Below are positions 30,606-39,840 of a stretch of 44,930 bases of DNA, piece by piece (positions within the stretch are counted from its first letter, which is position 1; the number at the start of each line of letters is the position of its first letter). Position numbers and translations under genes: made by a program. This DNA comes from a virus, in the IMG/VR virus record IMGVR_UViG_3300048928_000594, positions 1 through 44,930 of that record. One strand, 5' to 3'. Below the pieces are notes generated by a model, which had not been told where the DNA came from, did no database searches, and worked only from the letters and a program-made list of their open reading frames with translations.

Positions 30606-30630
30606 AGGCTGCCATCAGGCGGCCTTTTTT
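30606..30630 (+). terminator. Rho-independent terminator between head and tail genes
   Basis: AGGCTGCC and GGCGGCCT arms with a 4-base loop are followed by six T. Confidence 0.85.
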
Positions 30631-30652
30631 ATTTATTGAGAGGAGTTTCCCC

Positions 30653-31399
30653 ATGGCAGCAAATTGCCCTACGGACAACACAAAGCTTTTTGGCCGCGCA
30701 ATTGTCCTTGAAGTGGCTGATGGTTGTGCCGACACGCTTCCTTCCGAATCCGAATGGAAATCTCTTGCGGCCGGTACCAGTAAAGGTTTCGACTTTTCAC
30801 CCAACAGCGTGACGTCTGATGCGGATGACACCAAGGGTTACGTCGAAAACATCGTCACCAACGCAGACTTCACCATTTCTTTTGAGGGTGAAGTGCGCCG
30901 CAATGACAAGCTGGATCAGTATGGTGTAAGTCGACTTATTAAGTACTTCAACACCGAGATTCAGGCGACTCGTCAGCCGACGCTGTGGGTGCGCATGGAA
31001 TTCGGACCGGTAACTTTCATCGGCTACATGCTGATCAACGCTCTGAGCTCAGACGGTGGCACTAACGACATCGTGACTTTCTCTACTGAGTTCAAAGTGG
31101 CTGATGCCGACACCATTCAGGTAATTGATACCGATGAAACGGTACCAGCCACTGGCGTAACGGTAACCCCTGCGACCACTTCCCTGGTTGTCGGTGCAAC
31201 TCGCCAGCTGACTGGTGCAGTACAGCCGTCTGATGCTACGGATAAATCGGGAACCTGGACAACCTCTGATGCTACCAAGGCAACAGTGAGCTCTACAGGC
31301 CTGGTCACAGCGGTCGCTGCTGGCTCTGCAACCATCACGTTTAAATCCACTGATGGCAACTTTACCGGCACCTGCGCTGTTACGGTCACGGCTTCGTAA
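30653..31399 (+). CDS. Major tail tube protein with Big2 Ig-like domain
   Basis: The 248-residue protein has a tail-tube domain (about 1-160: LEVADGCADTLPSESEWKSL, NIVTNADFTISFEGEVRRND, WVRMEFGPVTFIGYMLI) and a C-terminal bacterial Ig-like (Big2) domain (about 166-246: GVTVTPATTSLVVGATRQLT, STGLVTAVAAGSATITFKST, CAVTVTAS). Such Ig domains decorate the outside of siphophage tails and may help surface contact. A GAGAGGAG ribosome site precedes the ATG. Confidence 0.9.
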   Translation: MAANCPTDNTKLFGRAIVLEVADGCADTLPSESEWKSLAAGTSKGFDFSPNSVTSDADDTKGYVENIVTNADFTISFEGEVRRNDKLDQYGVSRLIKYFNTEIQATRQPTLWVRMEFGPVTFIGYMLINALSSDGGTNDIVTFSTEFKVADADTIQVIDTDETVPATGVTVTPATTSLVVGATRQLTGAVQPSDATDKSGTWTTSDATKATVSSTGLVTAVAAGSATITFKSTDGNFTGTCAVTVTAS

Positions 31400-31407
31400 C
31401 CATTACA

Positions 31408-31428
31408 AAGGGCTGACTACCAGCCCTT
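31408..31428 (+). other. Perfect hairpin after the tail-tube gene
   Basis: AAGGGCTG and CAGCCCTT arms form an 8-base-pair stem with a 5-base loop, but the tail reads GATAATG without T-run. It may be a weak terminator or a 3'-end stabiliser for the abundant tail-tube mRNA. Confidence 0.5.
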
Positions 31429-31449
31429 GATAATGCTTATGGAGGAATT

Positions 31450-32160
31450 ATGAAATCACGGCCGCCATTGAAAGAAATAGGCGAGATGCTTATCGATGCC
31501 GAAGGAAAAGAATACTTTTTCAGGCCATCACTCATAAACATGACGCGCATAGGCGATCCGTCGGAAATCGTCGCCGCGTTCTATGACCTGCATCACGACG
31601 AAGTGGCGGCGCTTATTCAGTCTGCGCACCAGGCATTCGGGATGATTCCTTCGTGGCTTATCGAGCATATAAAATCCAGCAGTTATGGAAGAAAAGCTCT
31701 GATGGCAGCGATGGAAGTTATGACCGCATGTTGTGATGAGGATGTAACGGCGCTGATTGGGGAGATGCGGCAGGCCAAAGCGCCTGGCAAGGCATTTAAA
31801 ATGAAGAGCGGCGCGATGGATGCGTTCGAAATAATCGTCATCGCCCAGTCTCTTATAAGCCACGGGGTTATCGGCAAGGCAAAGGTGAGAAAGCTCCAGC
31901 GACATGAAAATAATCAGGCCACATCCGAATTTAATGCTTTCGAGTATATCAGTGCTGCGCGCAACCACTTTAGCATGAGCCGGGTAGAGGCAGAGCAACT
32001 CACCATGACTGAGTTTCAGCTCCTGATTGCTGCAAAATATCCCGACCAGAAAGGATTCACTAAAGAAGAGTATGAAGCTGTCACAGATGATTATCTTACC
32101 AAGAAAGCGCAGAGACTGGAGAAAGAAAAGCAGAGTAAAAAACATGCAGCGCCTGGCTGA
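31450..32160 (+). CDS. Tail assembly protein (DUF6246-like chaperone)
   Basis: The 236-residue protein lies between the tail tube and tape measure, where tail-assembly chaperones are encoded. Its SLINMTRIGDPSEIVAAFYD, MAAMEVMTACCDEDVTALIG and FSMSRVEAEQLTMTEFQLLI segments recall the DUF6246 family. The last motif recalls the helix that ends many chaperones. A six-A run at 32137-32142 could allow a -1 frameshift near the end, but the extension would run through the following terminator, so a frameshifted product is doubtful. Confidence 0.75.
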   Translation: MKSRPPLKEIGEMLIDAEGKEYFFRPSLINMTRIGDPSEIVAAFYDLHHDEVAALIQSAHQAFGMIPSWLIEHIKSSSYGRKALMAAMEVMTACCDEDVTALIGEMRQAKAPGKAFKMKSGAMDAFEIIVIAQSLISHGVIGKAKVRKLQRHENNQATSEFNAFEYISAARNHFSMSRVEAEQLTMTEFQLLIAAKYPDQKGFTKEEYEAVTDDYLTKKAQRLEKEKQSKKHAAPG

Positions 32161-32185
32161 TAAAAGATATTAACGTAAAAAACAA

Positions 32186-32206
32186 ACCCGCTCCGGCGGG
32201 TTTTTT
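32186..32206 (+). terminator. Rho-independent terminator before the tape-measure gene
   Basis: ACCCGC and GCGGGT arms with a 4-base loop are followed by six T. Confidence 0.85.
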
Positions 32207-32226
32207 ATTGCTCCGAGGAAGGTTAA

Positions 32227-35200
32227 ATGGCCGGAATTCTTAACGCTGGTAAGGTAATTTATGAAGTCGATATGGACACGGCTGGCATCCTTAGAGGCAG
32301 ACGAGAAATTGAAGCCGCACTGGCTGGTCTTGGCGGCAACCTTGGCAGGATTGAATCCAGCGTAAACCGCACTGAGCGCTCAATCGCATCTATGGAGCGC
32401 ACGCTGTCGAGCCTTGGCAGCATTGCCAAAGGTGTGATCGCGGCTCTATCAATCCAGCAGGTCGCTAATTATGCCGATGCCTGGACAGATCTGAACAACA
32501 AAGTATCAAACAGCATCCGCACCGGCGAGACGCAGGCTGAAGTGATGCAGCGCATCTTTGATATTTCTCAGGCGACGCAATCATCCCTTAACGGCACCGC
32601 CACTCTTTATGCCCGTCTGGAGCGAGGCACTCGCATCTACAATACCTCCGCCGCCGATCTTGTCAGGTTGACCACAATTATCAACCAGGGCTTCGCGGTG
32701 AGTGGCGCCACTGCACAGGAAGCGGAAAACGCGATTATCCAGTTATCTCAGGGGCTGGCCGCCGGTGCGTTGCGTGGCGAGGAGTACAACTCCGTCGCCG
32801 AGCAGGGAAGCCGCCTGACAAACGCCTTGGCTGATTCCCTCGGCGTTTCAATTGGTCAACTCCGCGCAATGGCTGCGGAAGGAAAATTAACCACTGATGT
32901 GGTTGTAAAAGGCCTGCTTTCGCAGGGCGAAGCCATTGGCAGCGAGTTCGCCAAAACAACAGTTTCTATTTCGAAAGGCCTGCAGGTTGCGGGCAATAAT
33001 GTCACTAAATTCTTCGGCGAAAACGCCACCGTCAAATCCTTCGCCGCTGGGTTCCGAGATTCTGTAATCAGTCTTAGTGAAAATCTGGAAAGCCTTGGTA
33101 CCGCATTGATTGGAGCGGCTGCAATCATGGGTGGTCGTTTTGCTGGCGCTCTTGCTATGGCAACTGTTGCTCAGGCTCAGCGGGTGCAAGGTACGCTGAC
33201 TGCGATATCCGCGACACGGCAAGCAGCCATTCAGGAAGCAGAGGCCGCAGCGGTAACGGTGAGAAAAACTCAGGCAGACAAAGGCGCAGCAATGTCGGCG
33301 CTAAACCTCGCGCTCGCTGAGTTTCAGGTAGCCAAAAATACAGCAGCAGAAGCATTCGCAATGGAAAACGTTGTGCGCTTGCGTAGTGCATACATTGCGA
33401 CCGCCGCTGAAGCTGCTGTTGCAGAGAATGCGCTGGCCGGTGCTCAGGCGCGAGTCGCGGCCACTGGTTTCACCATGGCCAACACTATGAAGGTGATCAG
33501 TACCGTAACTGGACCGCTTGGCGGCCCTCTCGGTGTTATAGCGATCGTGGCTGCTGGCTGGTATCTGTATGCGCAGCGTCAGGCTGAAGCGCGCAAAGAG
33601 GCGATCGCTTTTGCTGACACTATCCCCGACGTGATTAAGCGCCTCAATGACATGAACCTCGCGCAATCGCAGGGCGTGCGCGCTGATACGGTCGATTCAA
33701 TCAAGGCGCAGAAGGATTCAATTTCTGACCTTAAGGACACCATTTCCGGGCTTGAGGCTGAATATGATAAATATTCCACGCTGGCAAGACAGTATGGCGT
33801 AAGTGAGGATGAAAATAACGGTTACGTAATAAAGGCCCGTGAAGCCGCCAATAATCTCGCCAAGGCGCGAAGAGATCTAGATGGGCAAAACGCGAAGTTA
33901 AAGCAAACCGAAGATGCATTGCACCTGATTAATATTCGTGTGAATCAGGGCATCGTCGATCAAATGAAGGCGGCCAGAGATAACGCAATAGCTCTCGCTG
34001 AGGCAGAAAAGAACGCGACCTTCCTCGGTGGCGCGCACGCAATTCTCGCTCAAAAGCTTGGAGCTTCAACTCAGGCTTTGCAGTCCTTTAATTCAGAGTC
34101 ACTAAAAATAAACTGGGGCGGCAAGGAGGGTGAAAAGTTAATAAAACAAGCAAAACGCCGCCTGGAATTATCAAAGCTCGAAGGTGAAGCAAGAGCGCGA
34201 TTGCAAGCGACTTATGATGCTGAGGATGCAGGAACTCAAGACCCGTTAGCAGTTAAGCAACTTCAGGATGTGTATGCTGAAACAGAGAGAGCGACTCAGG
34301 CAAGAAAAGACCAAAAGAAAGAAGATAAAGCCGCCGCTTCAGAAGCTAAGAAGCTTGAAAACCAGCAGGAATCAATAGCTCAGAAGCTGAGCAATCTTAA
34401 GCAGCAATCTGAACTTGCTGCTGACTCTACCAAGGAATTAAGCCGCGAGCAGGCTATCCTCACTGCCCAGCAGTCTCTCGGAAAAGGCGCTACTCAGGAA
34501 CAAATCGCGCTGGCTGGAAAATACGCTTCAGCCAAGTGGGATGCTGCTAACGCTATCAAGGCACAGGCTGCAGCTGAGAAGCTTTTGCCAGAGGCGCGCG
34601 AGAACGCAAGCTTTAAGCAGGACGTTCAGGATCTGAATACCGCTTTATCTGCGAAGAAAATTAGCCAGGAGCAGTACAACCAGACCATTGAGCGTCTGGA
34701 GGAGCAGCATCAGGCCAACCTCGCGAAAATCCGATCAGATCAGGTGGTCAGTCCTCAGCAAGAAGCTGCTGGCGGCGTTGACCCTTTGCAGCAACTGGCG
34801 AATGAGAATGCGCGTAAGCTTGCGCTCATTCAGCAGTATGAGCAGCAGGGAATCATCACTCACCAGAATGCGCTCGCTCTTCGTGCTTCAGCTGACAAGG
34901 AATATGAAGAGGCCCGCGTCGCTGCTCAGTGGGAAATCTGGCGTAACCAGAGTGCCGGCAATGAGGCGCTAGCGGCATCCTTTGACGCCCTGGCGGGTAA
35001 CGCATCCAACGCACTCACGGGAATTATCACCGGCAGCATGTCGGCCGAGGATGCAATGCGCTCAATCGGCAACACGGTGTTGAACTCCTTGATCAACTCT
35101 TTCGTTCAGATGGGCGTTGAGTGGGTGAAGTCGGCGATCATGGGGCAGGCGGCGCAGACTGCAGCTATCGGCACCGTTACGGCGGTTCAGACGGCAGCTG

Positions 35201-35697
35201 TCGCCACTCAAACCGCAACAAGCACCGCAGCGGCGGCCACAACGGCGGCGGCATGGACTCCGGCGGCTATTCTGTCTTCTATTGCTTCTATGGGTACAGC
35301 TGCGGCTATTGGTATAGGCGCGGTTGCTGGCATCGTTGGTATGAGTCTGCTCGGTAAAAGGAAAAACGGCGGCCCGGTAACTGCTGGCGGGCTGTATCAG
35401 GTAGGCGAGGGCGGTATGCCTGAAATCTACCAGGCCAGCACCGGTAAGCAGTACATGATACCGGGTGATAACGGAAAGGTGATCAGCAATAAGGATATGA
35501 ACGCAAGTGGTGGGGTGAATGTCATAATCAACGTCCAGAATATGACGGGCGCCACATTTGACGCTCAGGCTACGAGCAATGGCGATGGTACAATAACTGT
35601 GGATGCCATTATTGCTGATTTGAATAATGGTGGGCCAATTTCTCAGGGCATAACAAGTAATTTCAATGCCAAACGTACTCCACGTGGTCAAAATTGA
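32227..35697 (+). CDS. Tail tape measure protein
   Basis: The 1156-residue protein sets tail length and helps DNA passage. The N-terminal tape-measure domain (about 30-240) has LNNKVSNSIRTGETQAEVMQ and GAALRGEEYNSVAEQG-like patterning. Hydrophobic segments lie near 290-312, 432-452 and 1000-1060, the last an Ala/Thr-rich stretch ending GAVAGIVGMSLLGKRKNGG. Long coiled coils occupy about 470-930. It is the longest gene here, as expected. At about 3.5 kb it predicts a medium-long flexible tail. Confidence 0.95.
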   Translation: MAGILNAGKVIYEVDMDTAGILRGRREIEAALAGLGGNLGRIESSVNRTERSIASMERTLSSLGSIAKGVIAALSIQQVANYADAWTDLNNKVSNSIRTGETQAEVMQRIFDISQATQSSLNGTATLYARLERGTRIYNTSAADLVRLTTIINQGFAVSGATAQEAENAIIQLSQGLAAGALRGEEYNSVAEQGSRLTNALADSLGVSIGQLRAMAAEGKLTTDVVVKGLLSQGEAIGSEFAKTTVSISKGLQVAGNNVTKFFGENATVKSFAAGFRDSVISLSENLESLGTALIGAAAIMGGRFAGALAMATVAQAQRVQGTLTAISATRQAAIQEAEAAAVTVRKTQADKGAAMSALNLALAEFQVAKNTAAEAFAMENVVRLRSAYIATAAEAAVAENALAGAQARVAATGFTMANTMKVISTVTGPLGGPLGVIAIVAAGWYLYAQRQAEARKEAIAFADTIPDVIKRLNDMNLAQSQGVRADTVDSIKAQKDSISDLKDTISGLEAEYDKYSTLARQYGVSEDENNGYVIKAREAANNLAKARRDLDGQNAKLKQTEDALHLINIRVNQGIVDQMKAARDNAIALAEAEKNATFLGGAHAILAQKLGASTQALQSFNSESLKINWGGKEGEKLIKQAKRRLELSKLEGEARARLQATYDAEDAGTQDPLAVKQLQDVYAETERATQARKDQKKEDKAAASEAKKLENQQESIAQKLSNLKQQSELAADSTKELSREQAILTAQQSLGKGATQEQIALAGKYASAKWDAANAIKAQAAAEKLLPEARENASFKQDVQDLNTALSAKKISQEQYNQTIERLEEQHQANLAKIRSDQVVSPQQEAAGGVDPLQQLANENARKLALIQQYEQQGIITHQNALALRASADKEYEEARVAAQWEIWRNQSAGNEALAASFDALAGNASNALTGIITGSMSAEDAMRSIGNTVLNSLINSFVQMGVEWVKSAIMGQAAQTAAIGTVTAVQTAAVATQTATSTAAAATTAAAWTPAAILSSIASMGTAAAIGIGAVAGIVGMSLLGKRKNGGPVTAGGLYQVGEGGMPEIYQASTGKQYMIPGDNGKVISNKDMNASGGVNVIINVQNMTGATFDAQATSNGDGTITVDAIIADLNNGGPISQGITSNFNAKRTPRGQN

Positions 35698-35705
35698 GAG
35701 GAAGC

Positions 35706-35936
35706 ATGGAAGATATTTTGCCTGGCGAGTCTAGAAGCATGCCAATTGAAAAAGGCAAGGTGGTCAGATACTCAGCCAACAGGGCTGTAAATTTTGAGTT
35801 TTTGCTTACAGATGGCACTTACATTACCGGTGTTATTCCTGCTGGTGAGGTACTTGAGTTTAAGGGTAATGGCTCTATTCAAGAATTTAACATCAAAATC
35901 TTTGAAGCTCCGAGACGACCTACTGCCATAGATTAA
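35706..35936 (+). CDS. Small inserted protein between tail genes
   Basis: The 76-residue product starts MEDILPGESRSMPIEKGKVV and has a beta-rich core (NFEFLLTDGTYITGVIPAGE; FKGNGSIQEFNIKIFEA). The ATG has GAGAGGAAG before it. A TTG at 35694 is not favoured. It is AT-richer than its neighbours and ends at its own strong terminator, so it resembles an inserted cassette. No family is recognised. Confidence 0.65.
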   Translation: MEDILPGESRSMPIEKGKVVRYSANRAVNFEFLLTDGTYITGVIPAGEVLEFKGNGSIQEFNIKIFEAPRRPTAID

Positions 35937-35957
35937 ACCCGCCACGGCGGGTTTTTT
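35936..35957 (+). terminator. Rho-independent terminator
   Basis: AACCCGCC and GGCGGGTT arms with a 2-base loop are followed by six T. Confidence 0.88.
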
Positions 35958-35973
35958 AATGCCTGGAGTTTAG

Positions 35974-36471
35974 ATGCCAATCATCGACTATCCCGACTGG
36001 CTGCCGCTGGCGCAGAAAACCAGTAAAAACATGACTCTCGATACCGGGTTCCAGGCCGATCAACCAGCGGTCGGCCCGGTAATCTTTCAGGACATGACGG
36101 ACGATCTGAAGGTCACCTGGTCACTGACATGGATTTTCACACTGGCGCAGGAGCGCGCCTTCCAGCAGTGGCTGCGCAGCCCAAATTATCTGAATCGTGG
36201 GCTGAACTGGTTCAGGATGCCGGTAAACATCGGCGGCCCCGGATTGCAGGTTCAGGAACTGCATTTCACGCAGATGCCTGTGCAGACCAATATTCAGGGT
36301 GGAATTGTTACCTGGACCGGGACAGTCATCGCCAATCACCTGAACAATCCTGATGACGACTACGACGACATTATCGTTGAGCTTCCTCCACCATGGGCAA
36401 GCTGGCTGGATATCGTTGTCACAGGCTATCCAGATGAACGCGACCCTGAGTCTTTACCGAGAGTGCCCTGA
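35974..36471 (+). CDS. Distal tail/tail-tip protein, unknown family
   Basis: The 165-residue protein starts MPIIDYPDWLPLAQKTSKNM and includes VTWSLTWIFTLAQERAFQQW and NYLNRGLNWFRMPVNIGGPG, a pattern seen in lambda-M-like or distal tail proteins of this tail type. It lies after the tape measure and before DUF1833 and NlpC genes, so it most likely forms part of the tail-tip hub. Its stop overlaps the next start (TGATG). Confidence 0.75.
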   Translation: MPIIDYPDWLPLAQKTSKNMTLDTGFQADQPAVGPVIFQDMTDDLKVTWSLTWIFTLAQERAFQQWLRSPNYLNRGLNWFRMPVNIGGPGLQVQELHFTQMPVQTNIQGGIVTWTGTVIANHLNNPDDDYDDIIVELPPPWASWLDIVVTGYPDERDPESLPRVP

Positions 36472-36941
36472 TGCCTTCATTTCGTGATTACAAGCAAAAG
36501 AGGCCAACGCGCGCGTTATACGACACGTTGACCTTTTATCACCCATCATTCGGATATGTGCGCCTGGTAGACAAGCAGTTCTACCCTAAGACGCTCGGCG
36601 GCCAGACTTTCACGCCAGCCAGATTCGAAGTTGAGGAGAGCCAGCAAAGCGGAACCCCGGTGATAGACGCCACCGTCAAGCTCGGCAGGCTGTCATCTGA
36701 CATCAAGGCGCTAATGAAGAGGTGGAAAGGGGCTTCCAGGCTGACGGCCATTACAGCCACCCGGCAGATCTTCGACAGCGGCGATGTGTCGGTACCGATT
36801 AAGTCCTGGCAACTATACGTTAAAACTGTCGATATCGACGCCGACGCGGCGTCTGTAACCCTGTCAGTCACCAATCCGCTGAACAACAACATAGGCCGAC
36901 TTTATGACCCCAAAGAATACACCGGCCTTCAGTACCTCTGA
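36471..36941 (+). CDS. DUF1833 tail-tip protein
   Basis: The 156-residue protein fits DUF1833, a family of lambda-L-like tail-tip proteins: FYHPSFGYVRLVDKQFYPKT, FTPARFEVEESQQSGTPVID and SVTNPLNNNIGRLYDPKEYT. It sits between the preceding hub protein and the NlpC/P60 gene, which it overlaps by 38 bases. It probably caps the tube and contacts the hydrolase. Confidence 0.88.
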   Translation: MPSFRDYKQKRPTRALYDTLTFYHPSFGYVRLVDKQFYPKTLGGQTFTPARFEVEESQQSGTPVIDATVKLGRLSSDIKALMKRWKGASRLTAITATRQIFDSGDVSVPIKSWQLYVKTVDIDADAASVTLSVTNPLNNNIGRLYDPKEYTGLQYL

Positions 36942-37320
36942 TTTCATATCGCGCATGATAGGAGTTCCGTGGGCGAACCGCGCGTGCTCATTCGGTAAAG
37001 TCGACTGTTGGGGGTTGGTGGTGCTCTATTACCGCCACATCCTCAGCATTGAGTTGCACCAGACGCCGGACTACGAAGCCGGTGAGGACTTCTTCACCTG
37101 CTATCAGGGAGATGTGGTTTTCTGGCGCAAGGTCGATAAACCGATAGAGGGCGGGATATTCGTCGGGTACCGCGGGGCGCGACCGGCGCACGTTGGTCTG
37201 GTGCTGAACCGCCAGGCGTTGCACTCGCGCGGCGAGAATGGAAGCGTGCGCATGGACTCATTGCTGGTTATTCAGCGGGCATTCACCAAAGTGGAGTTTT
37301 TCGTATATGGCGCTGGTTGA
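36904..37320 (+). CDS. NlpC/P60-type tail-tip peptidase
   Basis: The 138-residue protein has the NlpC/P60 catalytic layout: Cys35 in KVDCWGLV, and His96 in ARPAHVGLVLN, followed by a third-residue candidate in ALHSRGE (about 106). Such tail-tip enzymes cut the cell-wall peptide cross-links during DNA injection, as lambda K does. It begins inside DUF1833 and overlaps the central tip protein by 14 bases. Confidence 0.9.
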   Translation: MTPKNTPAFSTSDFISRMIGVPWANRACSFGKVDCWGLVVLYYRHILSIELHQTPDYEAGEDFFTCYQGDVVFWRKVDKPIEGGIFVGYRGARPAHVGLVLNRQALHSRGENGSVRMDSLLVIQRAFTKVEFFVYGAG

Positions 37321-39784
37321 GATATCGAACTTTCCAGGGACGCCTAAGTTGCGTTGCAGGGTGCCAAACGGCACCCTTTTTTATGACTGGCTGGCGGCCA
37401 ATGACGGCTCATTTCATCGCGATCTTCTGATCGTTCGCAACGGTGTTAAGTTGGGCGATGATGATGAGCTGGCATTTGAGGTCAGCGAGTTGGATGTCAT
37501 ACAGATATTTGACCAGCCAAAGGGCATTGTCGGCGATATCCTCAGCCCTATCTTCAAGGTAGTGACTCAGGTATTTTCGTTTCTGGCGCCCAAGCCAGCA
37601 ATAGCGAACAACGGCGGAAACTCCGTCGACTCGCCAAACAACAGCCTTACTGGCCAGACAAACACCGCGCGCGTCTATAAGGCCAAGCCTGACATTTACG
37701 GGCAGGTGCGTTCCTTCCCTGACCTTATTCAGGAGTCACTTTTTGAGTATGTTCGCCAGAATGTGAATGACGGCGGGCTGAAGTATGTCACCGAATGGAT
37801 GTGTGTAGGTATCGGTAGCTATGACTATGAATCTGTCCGCTACTCCGAGTCGAGCCTTGGCTCGCTGGCGGGAGCTGAATTCCAGTTCTATCATCCGGGA
37901 GAGATTATCCCGCAGATAGTTGAAGGTTATGGCTTTGATGATGTTGACGGTCAGGAAATCCCCGGACCTAACGAAAGCTCCAGTTTCCCGGTAGAAACGG
38001 CAACTGCGAACACCGTGGTAAGCGGCTCATACGCTGGCGGACAGATCGCGATGAAAATCGTGAAGCAGGCGGAGTTTGATTACTTCATGGGGCTTAATCT
38101 TCCGCATTCTGTCACTTTTACTATCAACGTAACCTATAACACCACGTCCGGCACTGTAACCCAAGACGTCGATTTTTCAGGAACGCTGATTTCTGCAGTG
38201 CAGACAGATGATGGAGCCGTGATTAACCCGGTTAAATGGTACACATTTACCATGACCGATCTCGTAGGGCCATCTGATGTGCCAGCTGGCGCAACCATCA
38301 ACACCACGAAGTTTATCCTGCGCGATAATGAGGCGCTGATTGTTGGGCCATTCTTCTCGCCTGTCGCATCAACGCAGTTGTGGGTACACACTCAATCCTC
38401 GCTTGGTGGTCGTAACGACACAGAATGGAAGGTAACGATCTGGAAAATTGACGACCAGTTCAACCAAATTCCTGGCACTCAGGAGACGTTCACTTATCAC
38501 CAGAGCACGCCGCATAAATCAGCCAGTGAGGTTTTCTACCGCACCGATAAACTGACGCCGTTGGCGGGCTTTGGTAAATACGCCATCAGATTCCAGCGCA
38601 CGAATAACAGCGCTGACGCCTCGATCCTCAAGGTGGAAGAAATTCATGCAGTAAATATCAGGTCTAACGTCGTTCACCCCACAGACACCCTTGTGAGAAT
38701 TCGGGTGAGGGCGACAGAGAACGCGCTGGGTAGCCGGGACAGGAAATATAACGCACTGGTAACCAGACGGACGATCACCTACAGCCTCGACACCCAAACC
38801 GTCGATTATACTCTCCGCCCGTCTCGTTCATTTGCTGATGCAGTCGCGCACACCTGGATAATCATGGGTGAGCAGCCGGTTTCCAGCATTGACCTGTACG
38901 GGCTGTACTCGATTGCTGAAAGCCTGCCTGATGAACGGCTGGGTTACTTCGATTACACGTTTGACGACGAGAACGACTCTTTGGGCGACCGCGTGCAGGC
39001 GATCTGCAATGCGGCGTCGGTGGTGGCGTACTGGGATGATGGCGTGCTGACCTTTACGCGCGACCAGAAAGTGAATTATCCGGCGGCAGTATTCAACCGG
39101 GCGAACATGAAGGCGGACGAGTACAAAATGACGTACGAAGCCACTCTTCCCGGCGGATATGATGGGGTGCAGGTGTCGTATGTTCACCCGACAACCAACA
39201 CCAAGACCTACATCAACTATCGCGTGTTAAACGGCGCTATCATAGAGCAGGAAGCTGAGAATCCGAACAAAATGGAGATCGTCGGTTTTCGTAATGAATA
39301 TCAGGCCAGAGAGCGCGCGCTGCGCGAGACTAAGCGCCTGATTTACTCGCGTGTGCGCATGAATGCCAGGGTGTTCGAGGACGGCATTATTCAGGTGGGC
39401 AGTGTCATTCAGATGCCGGACATCTACGACAGCAACCAGCAGCAGGGTTACATTACCGGGCGCGCCGGGAATAACTTTGATACCAGCGAGCCAATCACGT
39501 TTACCGGATCAATGTATGTGCTGGTTACTGACACCATTGGAAATCCGACGCAGCGTTATCCGGCTTCAGCCCGCAGCGATACAGAGTACGGATTCACCGC
39601 GGCAATACCAAATATTGAACTCAATATCTGGAATGGCGACACGGTGCAGCTGCCATCGCGCTATTTGATCGCAACCGTCGAAGAGCTGGACAGCCAGTTA
39701 TGGAAGGTGGGGACTATAAAGCCTAATTCAGACAACACGGTTTCTCTGTCTGTCGCAGAGTATAGCGACGCTATCTACTCATAA
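37307..39784 (+). CDS. J: Central tail-tip protein J (TipJ-like)
   Basis: From the ATG at 37307 the product is 825 residues. The N-terminal part (1-90) resembles the hydrophobic-anchored start of TipJ proteins (ISNFPGTPKLRCRVPNGTLF; QIFDQPKGIVGDILSPIFKV), followed by GQTNTARVYKAKPDIYGQVR and, near 510-640, ALVTRRTITYSLDTQ and SYVHPTTNTKTYINYR. TipJ forms the central hub that contacts the receptor. It is shorter than lambda J (1132), lacking a long C-terminal receptor part, which fits a phage that delegates receptor binding to the tail spike downstream. Confidence 0.9.
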   Translation: MALVEISNFPGTPKLRCRVPNGTLFYDWLAANDGSFHRDLLIVRNGVKLGDDDELAFEVSELDVIQIFDQPKGIVGDILSPIFKVVTQVFSFLAPKPAIANNGGNSVDSPNNSLTGQTNTARVYKAKPDIYGQVRSFPDLIQESLFEYVRQNVNDGGLKYVTEWMCVGIGSYDYESVRYSESSLGSLAGAEFQFYHPGEIIPQIVEGYGFDDVDGQEIPGPNESSSFPVETATANTVVSGSYAGGQIAMKIVKQAEFDYFMGLNLPHSVTFTINVTYNTTSGTVTQDVDFSGTLISAVQTDDGAVINPVKWYTFTMTDLVGPSDVPAGATINTTKFILRDNEALIVGPFFSPVASTQLWVHTQSSLGGRNDTEWKVTIWKIDDQFNQIPGTQETFTYHQSTPHKSASEVFYRTDKLTPLAGFGKYAIRFQRTNNSADASILKVEEIHAVNIRSNVVHPTDTLVRIRVRATENALGSRDRKYNALVTRRTITYSLDTQTVDYTLRPSRSFADAVAHTWIIMGEQPVSSIDLYGLYSIAESLPDERLGYFDYTFDDENDSLGDRVQAICNAASVVAYWDDGVLTFTRDQKVNYPAAVFNRANMKADEYKMTYEATLPGGYDGVQVSYVHPTTNTKTYINYRVLNGAIIEQEAENPNKMEIVGFRNEYQARERALRETKRLIYSRVRMNARVFEDGIIQVGSVIQMPDIYDSNQQQGYITGRAGNNFDTSEPITFTGSMYVLVTDTIGNPTQRYPASARSDTEYGFTAAIPNIELNIWNGDTVQLPSRYLIATVEELDSQLWKVGTIKPNSDNTVSLSVAEYSDAIYS

Positions 39785-39840
39785 GACCTGTCCAATTCAA
39801 CTACACCTGGCCGTTGCGCCGGGTTTTATATGGAAAAAAT

